NCBI GenBank assembly: GCA_019828545.1
Contig: JACVRA010000509.1
Span: 1-64,000, forward strand
Direction: 5' to 3'
Source of the DNA: Paracamarosporium sp. OC-R06-R3
Lineage: Eukaryota; Ascomycota; Dothideomycetes; Pleosporales; Didymosphaeriaceae
DNA length: 64,000 bases
In this document: positions 22,851 through 33,544 of the stretch, piece after piece
Layout of the letters: the number at the start of each line of letters is the position of its first letter
Numbering within the stretch: the first letter of the stretch is position 1
Made by a program: the position numbers and the translations under genes
Notes under the pieces: model-generated
What the model saw: the letters and a program-made list of their open reading frames with translations, nothing else
The model's database searches: none
What the model was told of the DNA's origin: nothing

Positions 22851-23216
22851 ATCTTAGTTCGCGTATACGCATGCCATGGGACTTCAACGATTGCCGCTTC
22901 CCGGCAGCAATAGTCTGATCACTCAAAACTTGAATTAGCGCGGCCTGATTGCAAGCGAGTCGTTAGCCCAAACTATCTGTACGCCAAACCCCGATCGCAA
23001 TATGGGTCATGGAGCCAGGAGGAGTAAATCAACCGTGAAGCCTGGTATTTATATGTATATATGCACGAAGGCGAATGTTACGCCCTTGCCTGCTAAGCTT
23101 GACCGCCTCCTCTCATTACATACTTCCTTCTCTGCCTGCGTTCTACGCGAAGCTCGCCGCTCCTCACCGGTTGCCTTCTTGCACAGTGCCTGCGAGCTGC
23201 AGCCTTCCCTTGCACC
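22851..23216. other. Divergent intergenic region
   Basis: Separates the minus gene ending its 5' side at 22764 from the plus membrane-protein gene at 23217. It probably contains the promoter of the latter. No further structure seen. Confidence 0.4.
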
Positions 23217-24081
23217 ATGGATCACCTTTCCATTGGGGGACACATTATTGTCGTAGCCATGATTGGCGCAAGTTCGCTCTGGCATAGCCGCGTCCCCGGC
23301 AAAACAGCACTACGAGGAGTCGCGTCCTTCGTCAGCGTTATCATCATGCTCCTCCTTCCCTATACTGTATATTTCCCTTTTTTCATTCGAAAGGAGGCCT
23401 CAGGAAAAGCCGCTCTCATTCTGCTGAGTTGGACTAGGTACAACGGGACAATACTTGAGGTAAGGAACTCAACCATGGAGGGGAGGAGCTGATAAAAGAT
23501 AGACTATCGTCCTCTCCAAAGTCTGGCTACGAGTAAGGGACATATTCGGGAGGGGTAATGTGATTTTGATAATAGCCCTCCTCGTTTCCGGCCTATTACA
23601 GCTTGGGGGCGCAGCTCTACTGCACTTCAAGCCAGCTGTGGGGAAAGCGATCCTCCAGTCAGGCAGCGCTTCATTCCATGCAAATGTTGCAGTCTTCTGG
23701 TTATGGCTTGCTTGTATTGGCCCGAGCCTCCGTCGGTACTGTCTCACTCTCGCGATCGGCTACTTACCTGCCGTGGGCTTGGCCATCGGATTAATTTGGA
23801 TCAAAGAGGACTATTGGACTCTCCTGGTATGTAGACATAACGCTCGAATTTTCTAGCTCACATTAGTAGGGTGAATGTATCTCAGATCTCTGCGTACTGT
23901 TTCTAGTAATCCAATTCGGGAAAGTCATCGAGCTGAAAACGCCAGAGTGAGTCATAGTGTGCTCTTTGCTACAGATATTAACACAAAGAACAGGCAAGAA
24001 AGCAAAACAGATATTACATTGCTTGAGGCGAGCGATCAGTCATCTAATGCCACCCTTAAGTCCGTCTTCGAGTGGTCTTGA
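23217..24081 (+). CDS. Multi-pass membrane protein, four exons, unknown function
   Basis: Exons are 23217-23459, 23503-23826, 23870-23946 and 23994-24081. The introns are 43, 43 and 47 nt (GTAAGG..GATAG, GTATGT..TTAGTAG, GTGAGT..TATTAAC..CAG), and every junction keeps the frame, giving 243 residues. There are about six hydrophobic segments: IGGHIIVVAMIGASSLW, VASFVSVIIMLLLPYTVYF, VILIIALLVSGLLQLGGAAL, VAVFWLWLACIG, LAIGYLPAVGLAIGLIW and DLCVLFLVIQFG. A short hydrophilic tail (ELKTPEQESKTDITLLEASD) follows. No signature residues of a transporter or enzyme family are evident to me. The consistency of the four exons makes a real gene likely. Confidence 0.7.
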
Positions 24082-24679
24082 GACGATCAGATATACAAGG
24101 TTCTTTTACTGCGAATACGTGGATGGGGCAATATGAGGCGTTAATTGGCAGGGTTCGCCTCAAATCTGGCTCTTCCTAGTGCCTATCACTTGCGTTAGTA
24201 CGTAGTACCAATAGAGCTTCACCGGTTGCTATGACGCTGTGCCTTTAAGCATCACAAGAAGCTCGGTCTGTCATACGAAGGCCCGAGCAAATATTGACCG
24301 AGAAAAAGTCGCCTGCTCCCGCACCTCGTGAAACAGCACAAGATTCGAAGACTATCGCCATTAATTCGCACGGAAATCCCCTAGCATCCCCGTGTGCTTG
24401 ATACGGGCCGATGCCCCTTTTGCCTTTCGATCACTCGGGCTCCCTCCATGCGCGTCGCTGGAAGCGGAATCAGGAGGTTCTTAATATAATCGCACCCACC
24501 TGTGCCGATCATGATGGAGACGGCCTTGATGTCGATTTCGCCTAAAAAGAAAGCCCGCGGCCAACTTAGAAAAGCAAAGTGCGGCTGATCCGCTCACTTA
24601 AATTCCGCAAACTCGCCGGATGCGCTGCACAGTCTGACTGGAAATCTTTTTCACCTGAGCTTCAACAATCCGTACCGCT
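24082..24679. other. No gene recognised
   Basis: Intergenic between two plus-strand genes; nothing structured seen apart from the presumed promoter of the gene at 24680. Confidence 0.4.
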
Positions 24680-25765
24680 ATGGATATCTGGAGGCTCGTC
24701 GAACCTAGCGAATCATCGCCCCACTCGGAAGTGTATTCATCACGGGATGGAAATAGTGTGACTCAGCAAGAGTTGATCCCAGATCTTGAACCCGCCGCTG
24801 CCGCTTCCCACGAATTTCCTGAGATCGCGGGACCACAAAAAGTCCTGAAACTAGAGAGTAACATCGTAGAATTGAAAAAGGACAACATGAAATTGAAGAA
24901 TGACAACATAAAATTGAATAGAGACAACTCGGAATTGAAGAGAGACAACATGGAATTGAAGAAAGACAGGTCGGGATGGAAAGAAGACAACATGGAACTA
25001 CAGTATGAACGGAGCATCCTTCTGGCCCTCGCAACACCCTTTCGTCCACTAGTAGATATAAATGTGGCCAGAGCGCATGTCGCAAGAATCTTTCCCAGCA
25101 TCAGATCAAGCGTTGGACTCGCTCCTCAATTTTCGGCCCCTGAACGCAAGTCTTCATTTTTCTGCACATCGTGCAAGGAACTCGGAAACCCAAAGCTATT
25201 TGGAACGAAAAGCGACCTGAAGAGACATGAAAAACTTTATCATGACATTGGCTTTGCATGGTTCTGTTCGTTGCAGAACTGTGGTCAAGCATTGTCCCGT
25301 GGGGTGGATTACGAAACTCACATGAAGAAGGACCATAACAGTGAATGCGCAAGAGACGCAAAGGGCACTCAGGTTGCGCGACTTTTTGCGTGTGGGTTTT
25401 CAGACTGCTCAACCGTAATCTTCGATTGGGACGGCTATTTCGACCATGTGGCTTCTCATATGCATCAAGGCCGGTTGGACTGGACCTTCAGCCAGACTGT
25501 TCGAGGCTTGTTGAAATACCACCAGTTTTCATCTCAATGGGACGTAATTTGCGACGCATTGAGTCCGTTGCTCCGAATTGAGACAACTGAGCTACTGTGG
25601 ACCATCGAGACGAGTGGAGATATGAGGAAACAGCTACAGCATTTTCAATTCCGAGATGAGTTTTCTAAACTTCTCATAGATCTTTTCTTCGCAGGGTATG
25701 AGGATCTAGTCAAAGAGGAGGATTCAAAGGCCGAAATGTACTCCATAGAAGAGATCGACAGATGA
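24680..25765 (+). CDS. Coiled-coil C2H2-type zinc-finger protein
   Basis: A single 361-codon frame. Residues 55-115 form a regular heptad region built from repeated LKxDN(M/I)xLK units, seven residues (21 bp) each, which predicts a strong coiled coil. After RSILLALATPFRPL comes a metal-binding region: FFCTSCKEL...KSDLKRHEKLYHD, WFCSLQNCGQALSR...YETHMKKDH and FACGFSDCSTVIFDWDGYFD with HVASHMH, three Cys2-His2-like units. This arrangement occurs in fungal regulatory zinc-finger proteins that lack a Zn2Cys6 domain. The C-terminus is helical with no recognised domain. The frame appears intact and intronless. Function is probably transcriptional or chromatin-linked, but that is inference. Confidence 0.65.
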   Translation: MDIWRLVEPSESSPHSEVYSSRDGNSVTQQELIPDLEPAAAASHEFPEIAGPQKVLKLESNIVELKKDNMKLKNDNIKLNRDNSELKRDNMELKKDRSGWKEDNMELQYERSILLALATPFRPLVDINVARAHVARIFPSIRSSVGLAPQFSAPERKSSFFCTSCKELGNPKLFGTKSDLKRHEKLYHDIGFAWFCSLQNCGQALSRGVDYETHMKKDHNSECARDAKGTQVARLFACGFSDCSTVIFDWDGYFDHVASHMHQGRLDWTFSQTVRGLLKYHQFSSQWDVICDALSPLLRIETTELLWTIETSGDMRKQLQHFQFRDEFSKLLIDLFFAGYEDLVKEEDSKAEMYSIEEIDR

Positions 25766-27533
25766 AGGGGAAGTCATTCGATACTTGCCACAAGGAACAC
25801 AAGCCAAACTTAAAGTGATGCCAAGAACTGTTGGTGCACGTCTGACCACCTGCATGCGGTGTTGTATTTAATGACAGCATGACTAAGGGAAGCCGATCTA
25901 GAATGCTCCTCAAATTTATTTACACGGAACTGCTATCCCTTTAAAGGATCAATAGACCTCAATGCTTCCAGTTCCCTCCTGTCCAATCGTCATAAAGCAA
26001 CGACCAAGCAATGTGCCGCAATGGTCCGGCTCTACGCAAAAGCTTGGGTCCGCCCCACCGAAAGCAAAGTGAGATGAATTAAAAGACAGTATGATACATT
26101 GGACTCAAATCTTTGGCTACGCCTTACCGACATGGAACGATCAGAAATATGGTGTTGCCTTGGGTAGTGAGGATCTCGGTTGTAATGACAATGTGGAGAT
26201 CGCTGTACCTGATGAGACACCATCAAGGTCAAGGCCCGGTAGACGTTAGGGTTCTGCTGAAGACGCAGAGAGATCTTGAGCACTGTTGGGCGCGACGCAA
26301 AAGGGCAATAGCAGAACGACGCGAGGAGAGGGGCCAATAGCAATCGTTGAAACCAACGAAGAACACAATGGATATTAAAGATTCGCGGCATATGGTCCAC
26401 GGCATCGTTGAGGATGATCTGCGCCTCAATAGTCACTGCCCCGATACTGACGAGGAACTAAATTAAGGCGCCCATGCCTCGGTGCCGATACGCGGAGCTT
26501 CAGCACTTCATACCAAGCATGTATGGAAGGGCCGGGGGCTGACGCCGTGCGCTATTTAATATTATTCTACGCGCCACCGTCGCATGATTGTACACGTTGT
26601 ACATTATACCAAGAACAAGCAGCGCAGATGGGGAAACCGTAATTTTATGGCTTTTAGGCTCGTGAAAACATGCTGACGACCCCGATCAAGGTGGATAATC
26701 AAAGAATCTCAGGACTTTCTTGTGAAAGCTGCCCAAGCGGGGGACCTTACAGGGAAAGCACATATGTAGCAAAGACCTTTGCCAAAGAAGCTTGCGGGAC
26801 AGGATCTCCACTCCCTCCCCTGAACACACTAGATATCATCGATTACCGGTATCAACAGTCTGTGCCCGCTCGCTTCTCTAGCCTGGCCTACAGCCACGAG
26901 AGGAAGTGTCTGGTTGAATCTAGCCCATGTAGTCGACTAGTCAAATAAGATCACTAATGCACTTTATCAGCTGGGTGATCATTAAAACCTCGGCGTCTCA
27001 CTCTGCTAGCTCTTCACCCACCACAAGCTTTTTTCTTCTGTGTCAACAGGATGCACAGCAGCTTCAATCATTGTCAGCGTACGTACCCAGTCACGCTCGA
27101 AGCGTCAAGAGCCCAACAACACCTGTACAGCAGTCATGAAACTTTCGAGCTCCACCTCAAAGAGAGCCCTGGGGCCATATGGATCGCAACTATATCCTAT
27201 TGATGGAAGCCTGACCATGGTCACTGAAGCAATTCACTAGCTGTACGCCGGAGTGGGTGTAATTAGGAATAAGCACATAGAATTAGCACTACCACACAGT
27301 ACGTCACAAGTACCATAGGTCCAGGGCTACAGGCACATCATGCACATCCAAATAGTGGATTCAGTATCTAGTAATCTTGCCACTTGCATCGGCGAAGCTT
27401 CCTTAATTTAACTTAATCACCTACAGGTCGCCCTCCATAGCGAACTCAAACATTCACGAACATCAAAATTCAACAGGTCTTCAGGATACGTACTCAGGAC
27501 CTCAAGGTCTCCTTAACAAATTCCACCGCGACG
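25766..27533. other. No gene recognised
   Basis: AT-neutral sequence with short frames only; no domain, RNA gene or repeat recognised before the Kex2-repeat gene that ends at 27534. Confidence 0.4.
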
Positions 27534-28217
27534 TCAGTATGGGCGTGTGATTTCACCTTCCGCCTCGCGGCGAGCTGGCCGAGTTGATGCATTGCCTGGC
27601 TCGCGGCGAGCTGGTCGAGTGGAAGCATTACCTGGCTCGCGGCGAGCTGGTCGAGTGGAAGCATTGCCTGGCTCGCGGCGAGCTGGTCGAGTNNNNNNNN
27701 NNNNNNNNNNNNNNNNNNNNNNNNNNNNNNNNNNNNNNNNNNNNNNNNNNNNNNNNNNNNNNNNNNNNNNNNNNNNNNNGCATTACCTGGCTCGCGGCGA
27801 GCTGGTCGAGTTGATGCATTCTTCGGCTCACGACGTTCATGTTGTTCAGTAACTGCATCTATTTCCTCCTCGCGACGTTCGTATTGTTCAGTAACTGCAG
27901 CTGCTTCTTCCTCGCGACGAGCCGGTCGAGTGCTTGCATTTTTCGGCTCGCGACGTTCATATTGTTCAGTGATTGCTTCTGCTTCCTCCTCGCGACGGTA
28001 TGATCGGTAGGGAGCTGTCCCAGCTTCTGCCTCGCGAGAATTCAATGTCAAGTCATCGTTTACGTCTTGTTCATCGATAGCAATACCGCGTGCTTGCTCC
28101 TGCGTTCACCATCAGCATCCGCGAACTAGTCTGTTCAAGACAACAATGACTTACCAACGGAAGCGGAGCAGCAAGCACAGTAAGGGCAAAAGTTGCGATG
28201 ATGAGTGAGTAACGCAT
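27534..28217 (-). CDS. Secreted Kex2-processed repeat precursor (candidate peptide or RiPP precursor)
   Basis: Exon 1 (28217-28155) encodes a 21-residue signal peptide, MRYSLIIATFALTVLAAPLP. A 55-nt intron (28154-28100, GTAAGT...GCAG) follows, then an exon that runs into an N gap and on to a TGA at 27534. After a short acidic spacer the protein is a chain of peptides separated by Arg-Arg: EEEAEAITEQYE, EPKNASTRPA, EEEAAAVTEQYE, EEEIDAVTEQHE, EPKNASTRPA and then a 36-bp tandem array encoding EPGNASTRPA. It ends with EAEGEITRPY. Arg-Arg sites fit the Golgi protease Kex2, and the leading EA/EE pairs resemble the dipeptide spacers trimmed by Ste13 in alpha-factor. The NAS in each unit is an N-glycosylation sequon. 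The layout is that of fungal Kex2-repeat proteins, which include mating pheromones and dikaritin-type precursors. No UstYa-like gene is seen nearby, and the peptides do not resemble a known pheromone. Confidence 0.72.
27590..27830. repeat. 36-bp coding tandem repeat interrupted by an assembly gap
   Basis: Units of 36 bp (minus strand ACTCGACCAGCTCGCCGCGA...) flank an N gap of 87 bases at 27693-27779. The true copy number is unknown; because the gap length is arbitrary, frames computed through it are shifted. Confidence 0.9.
27693..27779. other. Assembly gap (87 N)
   Basis: Undetermined bases inside the peptide-repeat array, a typical place for short-read assembly to collapse. Confidence 0.99.
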
Positions 28218-28617
28218 ATCTCCGGCTGTTGTGGAGTTCACGTTGTATTTTGGATATGAATTCTTTTGTTTGTTTAACTGTTAGGTGTCCGTGCACAGCA
28301 CTTTCACGTAATATTAAAATGATAAAGTGAATGAAGTGAAGAAAAGTCTGGGAATGATGAGTGGAGCCGGTCCCTGCTCTGCGAACTTGGGTGATATGTT
28401 CATCTTTAAGTGTTTGCAAGTTGCACTTCGTACAATGTAGAGGGCGCGAAGCCGGAGCGTTGATTGGTTCCACGAGATCTTGGCCCCACCATTGAGGACG
28501 CGACCACCAGCTGCTAGCCGCCCGGTAAGGAAGCTGAAACGTTAGTAGTTTGATTCCTGCGAGTACTAGATCCAATGAAATAATAATAAGCGACTATGTA
28601 CTGTACTGTCCGCGCTT

Positions 28618-29804
28618 ATGCGCGGTGACTGGCAGAACTCATCGGTGAGAAACAGGATCTATTGCCATGTGCCGAAAAAGGTTGTAAGTGGTGAAGCTTC
28701 CCCGCACGACACGCTATGGATACACGTCTTCGGTGGAGCATTGGTAAACCGTCTTTCTTCAGGTAAGGTACGGTACTCTGACAAGACTTACAGTTTACTG
28801 GCGGCCCCAAATTCGTAGCCTTTTTCAATCCTGCACTTCAACACGCCTGCGCGGACAACCAAATACTGATCCACCCCACATATCCCTTGATGCCTGAAGC
28901 CAGCGGAATTGTGATCGCACAGCGGGCTATAGATTTACTGAGTCTTGTAGCCAGAGGAAAGATTAGAGAAAGCCTCTCCGAGGAGTTGAACCTGAGCCTT
29001 CCTCGCTCAACTGATTGCATAGTCTCTGCGACAAGTGCTGGCACGTTCTTAATACCAAGGTTGGTTGCGCATGCGGAAAATTATGGCATCAAGATCACCA
29101 AACTTGTCCTTATGTCGCCATCGGTCGACCCATACACAAGACAATTAGGTCAACGCTATGGAAGTCATGTCCTCTCCGAAAAAGAACACTTTGAATGGGG
29201 AATAGACATGATCGTTGAGGGATCGGAGCGTAGGGTTTCTGGAGAGCTGGTTTATGAGCGTTCGCCTCCGGATCATATGGGAATTTATCCATTGACAGCT
29301 CTTGGATGTAATGTGAGATTCGGTGGAAAGCCTGTTGAGCTTCGTTCCCTTCATAGCATAATTTGCGGAACCTACAGCGCGAGCGAGTACATCAAAAAAT
29401 GGCTTCCAGAAAAACACAAGGTCCAGAATTCAGATCCACCTCCTATCAAGGTGGACAGTCAGTACCTTGAACGGAGACTAGGTAAAGCTGGTATGGAAGC
29501 TTTGAATTTGACATACTCACAGGAGGACGATACATTCGAACAACTAGCCCTCGAAACAGTTCCGAACCAACCTTCCACTTGGCCTACTACCTATATATCA
29601 CACGGGACTGCGGATACAAACTGTCCTTTGGAAGGTGTTGAGAAGCTGATGGACACGCTCTTCACTCTCTTTCCGGGAGTCGAAATTCACTTGTACACCG
29701 CACCCGGTATGCCCCATGCGTTCGATTATGAACGGCCCTTTGAAGGTAGCCTTAGAAAGCTTGCTATGGATGTACGAAAGTCGCTGGAGGGCCTTCCAGA
29801 ATAG
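28618..29804 (+). CDS. Alpha/beta hydrolase (esterase/lipase-like), frame broken near 28805
   Basis: The first frame from 28618 contains LWIHVFGGALVNR, the HGGG-like oxyanion strand. A second frame (≡ 28887) begins before 28820 with PKFVAFFNPALQHACADNQI, then HPTYPLMPEASG (the YxLxPE-type motif), the nucleophile elbow ATSAGTF, an acid HGTADTNC and a histidine PGMPHAFD. The frames differ by two, and a one-base deletion in the CCCC run near 28805 would join them smoothly (..YSLLAAPKFVAFF). A GTAAGG..CTTACAG pair nearby is only 31 nt apart and gives the wrong phase. So this is an intact gene with a sequencing indel, or a young pseudogene. The nucleophile motif (T-S-A-G) lacks the usual first glycine. 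It is divergent from the Kex2-repeat gene, with 400 bp between starts. Confidence 0.65.
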
Positions 29805-31030
29805 AATATACTAGGCAACGGACCGAAAGCGACAGCGTCGAGCTTAGCTTCTGACATGCAAATGCCTTCCCAAGATATTCAGACTGACCCCTTCTTCATC
29901 GTCAACTGTTTGATCAGAAGTAGGAGCGGAGTGAACGTTCGACGGAGGAATGCTTCAACGGTTGTGACGTAGAGTCCTAGAACATGGTAACTCAGTCAAC
30001 AGCCAGACAAGCGGCGGTAGCTAACGGCAGGTCGCCCGCGATTACTACAGGCGATGGCCGGATCAGCCACAATTTCACGGGTCTTCCAACCAAAAGCTAG
30101 CAAGGAACCTGGCATAATGCGACGCCTAATTTTGTTGAGCGAGAGGGCATTCACCCGATCCAATCCTTGATAGCTGACAAATGGTTGAGCACAGCCAGGT
30201 CGACTTGATGCATGGACCCTTACCCTGCTCTTCATGTGGAGCGAGGAACGGTGTCGAGACTATTAAAGGACCATCTCCCATCCAAGAGTTCCCACCCACA
30301 CCTGTTCCCCAACACTGCTGAGAAGCGGGAAACATTCAAAGTTCATCAGCTACCAATAGCAAAACTGATATGTCTGACCTGTGGAGCGAGCTGAGTATGG
30401 GTGTGCATTTTTCATCTTAGCAATACTGACAAACAAAGTACTTACAACTCCCTTCCGACCCTCGCAGTTGCTGAGAGGGCCTTTTGAGAGTTTAATACTT
30501 ACTTGAAGTTGCACGGCCCTATTTAAGATATCTTGGTTAAGTATAGTTAGAGTCCAGGGTATTTTTAGTATTATATTGCTACATAGGCACTTTCCCGTAA
30601 AGTCTACACAGCGTCTTGTGGAGCACGACGGTATCTATGTACCGTGGCGTATAGGCGACGATGTAACGGCCGTTGCTCGTAAGTGGGGCTGAACCATTAA
30701 ACTATGATCTCTCAGGCTCTTCGACGCTGAATTGCGGCACATATGAATTAGCAGAAACCAGGCTCGGCGTACGCAGCAACTTGGTGAGGGGAAAGCCTCC
30801 GCAAAGCCACAGCCACAGACAGCCACAGACAGCTGCGGCAGACAGCTGCGATGGCTTCGTTTGGGCGATGAGCGAAGTGCATGGGCGATAAAATGCACTC
30901 GGCTTGCCATATAAATGATTATTAAACTCGAGAACGCCTTCGTTCAAGGAACACGACCAAGCCAAGGACTGAAACTGCAATAGTCGCCTCGAGGATGCGA
31001 GGGGCGGAGGAATGGATTCTACGATGATGG
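29805..31030. other. No gene recognised
   Basis: Short frames only. A small run of ACAGCCACAG/ACAGCTGCGG repeats lies at 30798-30850. Confidence 0.4.
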
Positions 31031-31810
31031 CTAATAGCTGAACGGCATTAGTATGTAACGTTCAAGTGTAGGAGAAATCAGCCAGAACAGACCTTTCAGA
31101 ACATCATTTGCACCCGCGAACCTGCCTTGCCAGCACCCTGTGATGATATCGCCTATTGGTCCCAGACTTTTCGTATCAGGAAACTTGGATTGTTTGAACA
31201 AATTGGTGATTTCTACTTCCTTGAGCCCAAGCTCAAAGTACGGAGGGTTGCCAGTCCACATCTCGTATAGAGTAGAGCCAAGGGCAAACAGATCTGCCCG
31301 AATTGATTTGAGGTCGCTTCCGGGACATTTATGGCTGGCAGTCACCACTACGAATGGCTCAGAGCCATCCAATGAGGAACCGCTAAAGTCGAGCAGCTTT
31401 GCGTGTAGATCTTTGTCTAAAGCAACGTTGCCGCACGTTAGGTCTGCATGAATGACATTCATTGAATGAACAAAGGCAAGCGCGCTAGTGACTTGTTGGG
31501 CCCATTGAAGGCGTTGGTTAGTGTTGATCTCATGAGTTTGGATATAATGGCGGAGTCCGTTCTTGCTTGCATATTCTAGCCGAATACCAGATTCGAAAGA
31601 ACCATGAAATTTTAGCAGACCTTCGTGCCCGCCATGTTGCTGGAACCGCTCGTAGATCCGTCTCTCAACTTCGATAGCAAGTTCTTCCTCTACTTGATGA
31701 GGATATTTAACGACCGTCCAAGAGGACAAGTCTAGGTACACCATGCTCGTGATTCCAGAGCTGAGGTAGTTTGTCATGTTAAACCCGGTAGGAAATCTGA
31801 TAGCCGTCAT
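31031..31810 (-). CDS. Protein kinase-like protein, 259 residues
   Basis: The intronless frame shows most kinase landmarks: a short glycine-loop equivalent (YLSSGITSMVY), the VVKY lysine strand, HGSFESGIRLEYASKNGLRH hinge, the catalytic loop VIHADLTCGNVAL (HAD instead of HRD, Asn present), the metal-binding DFSG (Gly shifted by Ser), and ADLFALGSTLYEMWTGNPPY of the F-helix. It is short (usual domain about 260 residues) and of the type often found as small stand-alone kinases in Dothideomycetes. HAD and DFSG are compatible with activity, but this is not certain. Substrate unknown. Confidence 0.78.
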   Translation of the reverse strand: MTAIRFPTGFNMTNYLSSGITSMVYLDLSSWTVVKYPHQVEEELAIEVERRIYERFQQHGGHEGLLKFHGSFESGIRLEYASKNGLRHYIQTHEINTNQRLQWAQQVTSALAFVHSMNVIHADLTCGNVALDKDLHAKLLDFSGSSLDGSEPFVVVTASHKCPGSDLKSIRADLFALGSTLYEMWTGNPPYFELGLKEVEITNLFKQSKFPDTKSLGPIGDIITGCWQGRFAGANDVLKGLFWLISPTLERYILMPFSY

Positions 31811-32365
31811 CTTTTGGTTGCACGTTCGATAAGGAGAGGCGGTTCTCGTTCAACAGCTTGCACGGGTAGCTATCCGTTGTCGGCAGGTATGGATCTTGTA
31901 TAGGATATGCGATAAGGTGATCTTGTCATCAAAGACGTGTTGGGGAAGATGATGGTAGCGGCGAAGCTCGAGGAAGGTAGCGACCAGAATTGGTCCGCAG
32001 CGAGAAAACGGTAGACGGCGGTGAGTTCGACGACGGGATAGACGCGCTTAGTAAACAATATAATCTCCTCCTAAATGCTGTCAGCATTTTGTCGCAGCTA
32101 ATGCGGTCTACCGTAAGTCGCACCTTTAGTCGCGCATCGAACGCGTAGAGATGCTCGAGGGCCGCGGTAAGGCCGGATCCCAGGCTTTGGCTTGGTACAT
32201 GCACAGTGCGGTCGAAAGGCAGAAGGCTTCAAGCTCAAGACGAAGTTACATAACGTACTGGATAGTCTGCAGCAACGCAGATCCTTGGGCAATTCGGGAT
32301 CGCAGACGCGTAGATGAAGCCGAGCGCTGAGGGGAGACTGTCCGCCAAGCCCGCCAAACCGGGCA
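31811..32365. other. No gene recognised
   Basis: Upstream region of the kinase-like gene; overlapping short frames without a family signal. Confidence 0.4.
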
Positions 32366-32520
32366 TAACTACGATTGGAAAGCTCGGCCCGGCGAGCAGT
32401 AATTGATTTATTGCTACATAGGAGAGATCAGATGAACTTAGCCTATTAAATAGGCCATCAGGATCTGAAACTGTACTAGATACAGAAGGCTATATCACGT
32501 GATTAAAGATCACGTGTTCA
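32366..32520. repeat. Dispersed ~155-bp repeat, copy C (inverted)
   Basis: Third copy of the repeat seen at 7652 and 11062, in the same orientation as copy B. Its right end is a palindrome, ATCACGTGATTAAAGATCACGTG-like, closely matching copy A. Confidence 0.75.
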
Positions 32521-32539
32521 ATTCGCAACAATCAATCAG

Positions 32540-33115
32540 CAGCGGAACTTTCACTTGCGGAAGTGTCTGGCATTTATGGAAGGCTGGTTGATCCTGACAT
32601 TGTTGATCGACTTGGACATTTACGAACACTCATTGCTCTTGCACGGATTTCTCCCCTGTCCGAGGCAGAAACTCGCTAGAATGATGCTCTGAGCCTTGGC
32701 AGGAGGTACAATCCGCTTGAAGAAGAAGTTTTCATTTGCGTCGTGCGTCTTCAGCATGGGGATTTTGAAGGAGCCAAAGCTGCGTTTGATTATGCAGCGG
32801 GAATTTGTCGCACGAAACTTCCACAGTTTTTGATCCCTGGTGCTGGTACATTCCTGTTTGACCATGTGCAAAGTCAGATTGAACTGCTCGCTGGCTGGAA
32901 GTCAGATCGTAGATAGTCCATAGATACTAACCACTTTCTGTTAGGTAAAATTCGGAAAACCATCAGCCCCAGATGAAGTCGTCGACGCGTACATGAAAAT
33001 CCGTCGCATTTACCCTCGAACCTCAAATTCGGACCATTACCCAAGCACCACGTACGCCCAGGCGAAGAAGCCCCATCAACATGGATAAGAAAATTTACGA
33101 GGGTTTTAGAAGTGA
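32540..33115 (+). pseudogene. Decayed coding region, unknown family
   Basis: In the plus strand one can read IYGRLVDPDIVDRLGHLRTL, a TAG at about 32680, then RYNPLEEEVFICVVRLQHGD, FEGAKAAFDYAAGICRTKLP and HVQSQIELLAGW before another stop. Residue choice and codon pattern look protein-like, but stops and frame changes break it. The dispersed repeat (copy C) sits directly upstream, as copy A sits directly downstream of the cyclin relic. Confidence 0.35.
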
Positions 33116-33544
33116 CGAGGTCACGGACGAGATGCTCGGTGAAGCTGCAAAGCTCTTCTCCGAGAACTACGGCGTTTGGGGAGAGCAAGCAGCAGAGCGG
33201 ATGGCGTAATCGAGGGATTGGAATCGGTCGACGATGGTGCAGGCGTGGGAGGACGTAGCCGTCTAGGAAACGGGAATGGCGCCTTACTAGCAGAAGACAG
33301 GGAATACCAAGTGCTGGAGTTCGAATGTAACTTCCCGCTGAATCTGACAAGCATGCTTCGCAAACGATGCGTCTCCTAGACTACCAATTAACAATATTAA
33401 TGGCTGTCGATCTGTTGTGGCTCATTGGATCATCCGGCTGCTTCTGATAGCCAGATTAGTGGGATGTTTTTATTTATAGTATGGTGGTAGTAGTGACGTT
33501 ACATGGTCTCTGTTTAGGATCTGCTTAGAGAAGACGAAGAATCT

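Noticed and set aside
27534..28217. Alpha-mating-pheromone precursor
   Set aside because: Kex2/Ste13-like spacing fits, but the peptides lack the Trp/Cys-Pro type core expected of ascomycete alpha pheromones.
27534..29804. Dikaritin-type RiPP cluster
   Set aside because: No UstYa-like (HxxHC) oxidase or other modifying gene is seen in the window; only the precursor-like gene is supported.
32874..33350. Minus-strand 158-codon frame as a gene
   Set aside because: The plus strand in the same stretch carries more protein-like but broken sequence; neither is convincing as an intact gene.
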